A stretch of DNA of 64,000 nt from Nostoc commune NIES-4072 (lineage in GTDB: Bacteria > Cyanobacteriota > Cyanobacteriia > Cyanobacteriales > Nostocaceae): NCBI RefSeq assembly GCF_003113895.1, contig NZ_BDUD01000001.1, positions 4,875,212-4,939,211 of the forward strand. The letters are read 5' to 3'. The position numbers and the translations under genes were made by a program. How positions within the stretch are numbered: position 1 is the stretch's first letter; every line of letters starts with the position of its first letter. The notes beneath the pieces are model-generated. The model worked only from the letters and a program-made list of their open reading frames with translations, was not told the origin of the DNA and made no database searches. Shown piece after piece: positions 58,625-64,000 of this stretch.

Positions 58625-59629
58625 ATGAAAGTAGCAGTCTTCAGTACAAAAGTCTACGATCGCAAGTTTTTGTCAGATGCAAATTCTCCCACCCAAAACG
58701 AATTAGTATTTTTTGAACCTCGTTTAAATCGGGATACAGCTATCCTCGCCGCCGGATTTCCGGCGGTTTGTGTATTTGTCCATGACCAAGTTGACGCGCC
58801 AACTTTAGAACTTCTCGCTTCACGGGGAACTCGGTTGGTTGTCCTGCGTTGTGCAGGGTTTAACAATGTAGACTTACAAGCCGCAGCAGATTTAGGAATT
58901 ACCGTTGTGCGGGTTCCCGCTTATTCACCTTATGGGGTAGCAGAACATGCTGTGGGATTGATTTTAAGCTTGAATCGCAAAATTCATCGAGCCTATAACC
59001 GTGTCCGAGAAGGCAATTTTTCCCTAGATGGACTGTTGGGATTTAATTTACATGAGCGCACAGTGGGGATTGTTGGCACGGGCAAAATCGGTCTGATTTT
59101 AGCACAGATTATGAAGGGGTTTGGCTGTCACATACTCGCCTATGACGTTTATCGCAATCCCGAATTGGAGGCGCTAGGTGGAAAGTATGTAGAACTACCT
59201 GAGCTATTTGCCAACTCGGATATTATCTCCCTACATTGCCCTCTTATTCCCGAAACGCATCACTTGATTAACGCTGAAGCTATAGAACAGATTAAGCCAG
59301 GTGTGATGCTAATTAATACTAGCCGAGGAGCGCTGATTGATACCCAAGCAGTGATTGAGGGGTTGAAGTCTGGCAAGATTGGCTATCTCGGTGTGGATGT
59401 CTATGAACAGGAATCGGAATTGTTTTTTGAGGATTTGTCTGGTGCAATTATTCAAGATGATATTTTCCAGCGTCTGACGACGTTCCCCAATGTACTGATT
59501 ACCGGACATCAAGCCTTTTTTACAGCAGAAGCTCTCCACAATATAGCAGAAACAACTTTTGCTAATATTGCTGATATTGAACAAGGTCGTTCTTGTCCAA
59601 ATGAAATTCGCGCTCAAGTTCCAGCTTAG
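58625..59629 (+). CDS. ldhA: D-lactate dehydrogenase (2-hydroxyacid dehydrogenase family)
   Basis: A 334-residue NAD-dependent D-2-hydroxyacid dehydrogenase of the fermentative D-LDH type. The dinucleotide motif is [18 protein letters not shown], and the catalytic Arg, Glu and His are in [18 protein letters not shown] and [21 protein letters not shown] is the substrate-loop region. It reduces pyruvate to D-lactate in dark fermentation; related activities on other 2-oxoacids are possible. ATG 58625 (MKVAVFSTK) fits the family; the frame opens four codons earlier. Confidence 0.9.
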   Translation: MKVAVFSTKVYDRKFLSDANSPTQNELVFFEPRLNRDTAILAAGFPAVCVFVHDQVDAPTLELLASRGTRLVVLRCAGFNNVDLQAAADLGITVVRVPAYSPYGVAEHAVGLILSLNRKIHRAYNRVREGNFSLDGLLGFNLHERTVGIVGTGKIGLILAQIMKGFGCHILAYDVYRNPELEALGGKYVELPELFANSDIISLHCPLIPETHHLINAEAIEQIKPGVMLINTSRGALIDTQAVIEGLKSGKIGYLGVDVYEQESELFFEDLSGAIIQDDIFQRLTTFPNVLITGHQAFFTAEALHNIAETTFANIADIEQGRSCPNEIRAQVPA

Positions 59630-59672
59630 GTAATGGTTGGCGATCGCAATGACTTTGGACTAAAATCACCAC

Positions 59673-59932
59673 TTAATCCCGATCATCAGGCAAATTTTCC
59701 ATTTCCTCAATAATTAGCGTCTGAAAATCTTCGTCACAATGATTATGTAGATGAACCAACAAGCTAAAAGTTCTGCGAGAATTTCAGCTTGTTGGTTAAC
59801 AGTTAAACTAGGTAACTGTAACTGGTTAACTAAGGCTTGTACTTTCAAACACTCTGTAATTAACTCACCAATCAAAATACTGAGGGTGGAATTCGTGACT
59901 GCAAGAGGGCGATCGCTAATCTGTCTTTTCAT
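59673..59932 (-). pseudogene. Frameshifted small acidic protein next to the M50 gene
   Basis: The frame begins at ATG 59932, overlapping the M50 stop as ATGA, and reads KRQISDRPLAVTNSTLSILI, VQALVNQLQLPSLTVNQQAE and ILAELLA. It then runs into a poor sequence (CWFIYIIIVTKIFRR). In the neighbouring frame the likely original continues LVHLHNHCDEDFQTLIIEEM ENLPDDRD, stopping at TAA 59673-59675. A shift in the GCTTGTTGG area joins them into about 85 residues. Family unknown. It is either a recent mutation or a sequencing error. Confidence 0.55.
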
Positions 59933-60672
59933 TCTGAACTATAGGCAAAGCGGAGACTTTGGACTAAAATCACCAGAGATGCGATCGCCATTAACCCGCC
60001 CCAAAACCAGTAAGGCAAAAGCAAATATCGCTGCATTTGCGCTGTATCAGAAAGTCCAAGGGAGCCAGCAGAACTACTAAATAGATAATCGAGTTGATGG
60101 TACGTACTTACACAAGCTTGTACACCCAGAAATTGAATCGCAAATCCTTGTATCCAACGAGGTGCTTTCAGGGCAATACCCAAGATTATGAAACCTAGTA
60201 AGGGAATTGCCACCAATCCAAACGAGGAACGTACCCAAATTAATGCAGAAAATAGCAAAAAACTCCCTAATATTTTTAAACAGAGGGTTGCTGCTGTAAA
60301 ACTGCGGGAAGCCAGAATCAAACCTGCACCGGCAAGAGGCGGCCCCATTGGGCCTGCGGCTGCGACTATTGCCGGGCCAATTGGCCCAAATGTCGGCTGG
60401 ATGCCATAGGTTGCGACACCGGAACCATTGCTAAAAATCTGCAATTTCTGAAACTGTCCCCCTAATAGGAGTGCCATTAAGCCGTGACCCATTTCATGAA
60501 ACCAAGTTGCCAGGATCGTAAATGGGTATAAGATATAATCCCCTGCTGGTATTTGCCACAATAAAGCAGTTGCGATCGCTGCTGCAACTAGCCAGGTTAG
60601 GCCCATACGTTCAACAACTGGTGGGGCTTCTTTGGTAAGCAAGGGTTCAGAATTTTTACTTGGTTCTTTCAT
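59929..60672 (-). CDS. M50 family (site-2 type) metallopeptidase
   Basis: A 247-residue integral membrane protein with the zinc motif HEMGH in TILATWFHEMGHGLMALLLG. About six membrane helices follow; a Gly/Pro-rich segment (GPIGPAIVAAAGPMGPPLAG) and FSALIWVRSSFGLVAIPLLG stand out. The second typical M50 zinc motif (LDG) is not clear, so it belongs to the divergent M50B-like group, where peptidase activity is not proven. ATG 60672 is clear. The small frameshifted gene overlaps its stop codon. Confidence 0.8.
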   Translation of the reverse strand: MKEPSKNSEPLLTKEAPPVVERMGLTWLVAAAIATALLWQIPAGDYILYPFTILATWFHEMGHGLMALLLGGQFQKLQIFSNGSGVATYGIQPTFGPIGPAIVAAAGPMGPPLAGAGLILASRSFTAATLCLKILGSFLLFSALIWVRSSFGLVAIPLLGFIILGIALKAPRWIQGFAIQFLGVQACVSTYHQLDYLFSSSAGSLGLSDTAQMQRYLLLPYWFWGGLMAIASLVILVQSLRFAYSSE

Positions 60673-60949
60673 AGGTCATTCAATTTTGAATTTTAGATTT
60701 TAGATTTTCCCTTCAATTCAAAATCTAAAATTGGCAGTGTATTTTCATCCATCGTAGTGTAATTATTATGGTAATGGAGTTGCTGATCAATGCAACAATT
60801 CACACATCAAAGCGACGGCTATGGGGCTATCAAGAACAACATAGTTATCCGTCGCTTGTTTGATGCGGTTAATTTATTTCTCCTCCAAAGGGATGCCGGA
60901 GGATAGCCAGAAAATGCCTAGACTGATGTCACAATTGATAGAGAATAAG

Positions 60950-61816
60950 TTAAGCAAGTTGAAAGAGGAATGTCATTAAGTCTCCTTTACCCAAGCTGAT
61001 GCGATCGCCTGGTCTTAAGCGATGACGATTTCCTGGTAAAAGTGGCAAATTATTAATATAAGTGCCATTGGAGCTTCCTACATCTTCTACATAATGAGCA
61101 TCTCCCTCGACGCGAATATCTGCATGAATCCGCGAGACAATTTCTGAATTGGCAAATCCTGAAACATCTATATCTGGGGGAATCCGGTCATTGGGCTTGC
61201 CGATATGAATCACAGAGAGATTTTGCGGCAATTCAATTAAGCGATCGCTTTGAACGTGGATTAAACGCGCTGTAACCTGCTGCAATTGCGTTCTGGCAAC
61301 AGTTGTAGTTGGGGCTGGTGCAGCTGGCTTTTGTACTTCGGCTTCAGGGGCTGGCGCTGGTTCTAATGGTGGTGGAGTAGGAATACTTTGTATAGATACT
61401 ACCGGTTGAGTTGCGATCGTTGGCGCTGGTTCTGGAGGGCTGCTTTTAGCCACAGATATCTCTGGCGGAGCTGCCACTTCTGTTGCTGGTAAAGATGATT
61501 CGGGAGGATGAGAGTTAGTAGAACCACTTATTCCTAAAGCATCGGGTTGCAAAAGTTCTAACAGGGGATCGGGTGGAACTAACGGCGGAACTTCCACAGG
61601 AACATCAGGAGTAACTGTTACAACTGCCGGATTATGAACGTGTGGAACTCCTGCGGAGTGAAGATTATAGCCACACTGACCGCAGAATGCAGCATCTGCC
61701 TGCACAGTTGCCCCACAACTGGGACAGTTAGTAGTCGCAGGTAAGGGTGTATAGCAAGCTTCACACTGGACAGCGCCATCAGGGTTGGGATGATTGCAAT
61801 TAGGGCAGACGATCAT
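60950..61816 (-). CDS. Zinc-ribbon and FHA domain protein
   Basis: A 288-residue protein. Two zinc ribbons at the N-terminus (CPNCNHPNPDGAVQCEAC and CPSCGATVQADAAFCGQCG), then a Pro/Ala/Glu-rich linker of about 120 residues, then an FHA domain (about 195-285) with the phosphothreonine-binding residues in HIGKPNDRIPPDIDV, EIVSRIHADI and GSSNGTYIN. FHA domains read Ser/Thr phosphorylation, so it may take signals from a Hanks kinase such as the one encoded at 53457, though the genes are not linked. ATG 61816. Confidence 0.88.
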   Translation of the reverse strand: MIVCPNCNHPNPDGAVQCEACYTPLPATTNCPSCGATVQADAAFCGQCGYNLHSAGVPHVHNPAVVTVTPDVPVEVPPLVPPDPLLELLQPDALGISGSTNSHPPESSLPATEVAAPPEISVAKSSPPEPAPTIATQPVVSIQSIPTPPPLEPAPAPEAEVQKPAAPAPTTTVARTQLQQVTARLIHVQSDRLIELPQNLSVIHIGKPNDRIPPDIDVSGFANSEIVSRIHADIRVEGDAHYVEDVGSSNGTYINNLPLLPGNRHRLRPGDRISLGKGDLMTFLFQLA

Positions 61817-61920
61817 CGATATTTAGCCTTTGTTCAAGATCATCATAAATATAGGTAGGACTGGCAAGCAGAGGGCGGCCCTAGCTTTAGATTCTAGCAA
61901 TTACTGCTGATGGAACGGTG

Positions 61921-62102
61921 AATTGGACACGGGGAAAGGGGGCAGGGGGCAGGGGAGACAAGGGGACAAGGGGACTTAAATCAGAACTTGCAACAAGTGT
62001 TTCCCCTTGTCCCCAATTCTCAAGAGTCCCCAAGTCCTCTTCTCAATGCCCAATGCCCAATGCCCAATGCCCCATGCCCCATGCCCAATTCCCAATTCCC
62101 AA
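61921..62102. repeat. GGGGCAGG and CCCAATG tandem repeats
   Basis: A purine-rich block (GGGGGCAGGGGGCAGGGGAG and GGGGACAAGGGGAC) is followed at 62045-62101 by eight or so heptamers CCCAATG/CCCCATG/CCCAATT. They fill the spacer between the FHA and pgl genes up to the pgl stop codon. Confidence 0.85.
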
Positions 62103-62104
62103 GT

Positions 62105-62827
62105 TTAATGTTGGAGTTCCAAACCTGCTGCCGCATCTAGCAGCCACCAAAGTTCTCCTTGGGGCCGAATTAAGCGGGATGGGTAAGTGAAGTCATCAGC
62201 TACTGGTGCAAATACTTGCGCCAAAGCTGGTCGTTTATTAGCACCAGCAACTAAAAAAATCACAGTGTTCGCAGCGTTGATGAAGGGGTATGTGAAACTT
62301 ATCCTGGGGTTTCCGTCTTTGTTACCCACGGTAACTAGGCGATCGCGTACTTTGAGAGCCTCTGTATGGGGAAACAAAGATGCGGTATGTGCATCATCAC
62401 CCATTCCTAGTAATACTACATCCAACGAGGGAAACTCGATCCCAGAAGAATTAAAAAATTCTTTAAGCTGTTGTTCATACTTAGCAGCAGCCACTTCTGG
62501 ATTGGCTTCTAAGGTTGGTACGGCATGAATATTAGCTGCTGGGATATCAACACGATCTAGCCACGCTCGACGCGTCATCAGTTCATTGCTATCGGGGTGA
62601 TCTGGTGGTACGTAACGCTCATCCCCCCAGAATATATGAATTTTATCCCAAGGTAGTTTTTGATTGGCAATCGCTTCGTATAACGGTTTAGGTGTACTGC
62701 CGCCAGATAAAGCGATGCTAAACTGCCCTCGCTGCTCAATGGCAGTTTCTAACTTCGACAGAATTAATTCTAGCGCTCGTGCAACCAGCGCCGGCTGATC
62801 CGGTAGAACTTCAACGGTTTTGTTCAT
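62105..62827 (-). CDS. pgl: 6-phosphogluconolactonase
   Basis: A 240-residue enzyme of the oxidative pentose phosphate pathway, hydrolysing 6-phosphogluconolactone. Landmarks are IALSGGSTPKPLYEAI, IFWGDERYVPPDHPDSN, LGMGDDAHTASLFPHT and FLVAGANKRPALAQVF, all standard for the DevB/Pgl family. Length is usual. ATG 62827. The pathway supplies NADPH in the dark and in heterocysts. It is not next to zwf or gnd here. Confidence 0.95.
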   Translation of the reverse strand: MNKTVEVLPDQPALVARALELILSKLETAIEQRGQFSIALSGGSTPKPLYEAIANQKLPWDKIHIFWGDERYVPPDHPDSNELMTRRAWLDRVDIPAANIHAVPTLEANPEVAAAKYEQQLKEFFNSSGIEFPSLDVVLLGMGDDAHTASLFPHTEALKVRDRLVTVGNKDGNPRISFTYPFINAANTVIFLVAGANKRPALAQVFAPVADDFTYPSRLIRPQGELWWLLDAAAGLELQH

Positions 62828-63196
62828 GGCTTCATCATCATATTGCTGGCTTCTGGCAATACAATACCGAACTTATTACAATCCTCCTTTTTAACTTTTG
62901 AAACATTTAACATCATGGATTAGGCAGGGGGTAGGGGGTAGGGGGCAATACGGTTCAGTTAAGAAATTTATTCGTTGAGGCAGGCAGGGGGAGCAAGGGA
63001 TGCAGGGGAAGCAGGGGGGGAGAAAAAAGCTTATCTGAACTGTATTGGGGTAGGGGGAGCAAATCATGGGAAGATTCGACCCCGAATAATTGGGAGCCAC
63101 TCTCATGATTATTTTATTTACACCCAGTTACTTGATACTTTGTTGATTAACGCCACAAAGGATAGATTTATTAATTCTTATTAAAAATTAATAAAA
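62828..63196. other. Spacer between pgl and rph
   Basis: Contains the pgl promoter region, the family B MITE at 62946-63047, and AT-rich DNA up to the end of rph. No gene is seen. Confidence 0.45.
62946..63047. repeat. MITE-like element, family B, copy 2
   Basis: Ends CAATACGGTTCAGTTAAG and the inverse of CTTATCTGAACTGTATTG match copy 1 (43212-43336); the interior is a GGGGGAGCAAGGG-type purine tract. Confidence 0.75.
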
Positions 63197-63940
63197 TTAA
63201 TTAATCACAAACAGTGATTCCCAGTCAGCGATCGCTTCGCGTTGAGCAATTAACAATTCCTGAATTCCTTTTTGGGCGACATCTAGCAGTTGATTCAACT
63301 GAGTCCGGCTAAAACTGCCTTCTTCGGCTGTACCCTGGATTTCAATAATTCCCAGCTGTTGATTCATCACCACGTTAAAATCTACTGTTGCAGCCACATC
63401 TTCGATATAATCCAAATCCAAAAATGGCTCTCCCTCCAGTAATCCTACAGAAACTGCTGCTACCTGTCCACACAGAGGCGATCGCTCCAACACCCCCTCT
63501 TCTAACAATTTAGAAATCGCATGAGCCAACGCCACAAAGGAGCCTGTAATCGCTGTTGTCCGAGTTCCAGCATCTGCTTGCAGCACATCAGCGTCCACAG
63601 TCAGCGTGTGTTCTCCCAACGCCTCAAAATCTACTGCTGCGCGTAAACTGCGGCCAATTAGACGTTGAATTTCTTGTGTCCGTCCAGATAATTTTAATAA
63701 TTCTCTTTCTTGGCGTCTTTGGGTAGCAGATGGTAGCATTCGGTACTCAGCAGTCAACCAGCCTTTACCAGTTCCTTCGAGAAACTTCGGAACTCCCTTA
63801 TTAACGCTAACAGTACAAAGGACTTGAGTATCACCGCATCTTGCGAGAACAGAACCGGGAGCAAAGCGAGTGAAATTGGGGTGAAAGCTGATCGGACGTA
63901 GTTCGTAAGCAAGACGACCGTCAGGACGCTGCCAAGCCAT
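63197..63940 (-). CDS. rph: Ribonuclease PH
   Basis: A 247-residue phosphorolytic exoribonuclease that trims the 3' ends of tRNA precursors. Landmarks are [76 protein letters not shown] and [16 protein letters not shown], including the phosphate-binding Arg pair. Length is usual. ATG 63940 (MAWQRPDGR) is the family start. It is transcribed in the same direction as pgl but lies upstream of it, separated by a MITE. Confidence 0.96.
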   Translation of the reverse strand: MAWQRPDGRLAYELRPISFHPNFTRFAPGSVLARCGDTQVLCTVSVNKGVPKFLEGTGKGWLTAEYRMLPSATQRRQERELLKLSGRTQEIQRLIGRSLRAAVDFEALGEHTLTVDADVLQADAGTRTTAITGSFVALAHAISKLLEEGVLERSPLCGQVAAVSVGLLEGEPFLDLDYIEDVAATVDFNVVMNQQLGIIEIQGTAEEGSFSRTQLNQLLDVAQKGIQELLIAQREAIADWESLFVIN

Positions 63941-64000
63941 TGGAGTTGCCTCAAGTTTTACAACAATACTGCCTTAAGATTACCTTAGTGTTATTGAACA

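Overview
The window looks like chromosomal DNA of a filamentous, Nostoc/Anabaena-type cyanobacterium (Nostocales). The evidence is the many GCGATCGC (HIP1) octamers, heptanucleotide tandem repeats of the AATTGCG, TTAGTCA and CCCAATG types, and gene families typical of cyanobacteria: arogenate-type TyrA, DUF1517, DUF3122, a MgdA-type glucolipid synthase, an EbsA-like pilus protein and a DnaX protein with an intein. Most genes are single housekeeping or conserved genes in short transcription units, separated by long AT-rich spacers full of small repeats and decayed gene remnants.

Layout. 1-4 kb: DUF4112 protein, a short ABC permease, a frameshifted secreted protein, a 5'-truncated oxidoreductase and a Uma2 protein. 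4.6-12.8 kb: a very large TamB, a polysaccharide deacetylase and a DUF3122 lipoprotein. 12.8-14.9 kb: an IS605-type element with divergent tnpA and tnpB. 15-23 kb: tyrA divergent from a pentapeptide-repeat gene, DUF1517, a lipoprotein and an APC permease. 23-31 kb: a HigBA-like toxin-antitoxin pair beside a receiver-domain remnant, Uma2, HIT protein, recR, and a large TPR-CHAT protein with a smaller paralogue. 31.2-36 kb: dnaX with a 430-residue intein, convergent with the glucolipid synthase. 36.6-43 kb: EbsA-like protein, Rieske oxygenase, a MerR regulator and a copper-export cluster (HMA chaperone, Cu-type P-ATPase, small membrane protein) with a MerR-type promoter. 43-45.4 kb: a gene-poor stretch with an RtcB remnant and five successive minus-strand intrinsic terminators. 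45.4-51 kb: two receiver-kinase hybrids, a NarL-type regulator and an LpxB-related protein. 51.6-64 kb: DJ-1-like protein, an interrupted bamA fragment, a Ser/Thr kinase convergent with a CapA protein, tRNA-Ser(CGA), a beta-lactamase-fold hydrolase, D-lactate dehydrogenase, an M50 peptidase, a zinc-ribbon/FHA protein, pgl and rph.

The most unusual structure is in dnaX. The intein interrupts the Walker B motif, and the DNA between its two splicing halves carries a complete two-motif LAGLIDADG endonuclease in a different reading frame. Both frames stay open for about 330 codons, so the same DNA seems to serve as intein linker and as a homing-endonuclease gene. Other points: a possible small-RNA array at 43.6-45.0 kb, a site perfectly complementary to the Yfr1 core over the capA ribosome binding site, twelve heptamer repeats absorbed in frame into the copper ATPase, several MITE families (one with four copies here), a TnpB that kept its RuvC residues but lost the zinc-finger cysteines, and a possible ACG start for recR.

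All identifications were made by reading the sequence; no database search or structure prediction was run.
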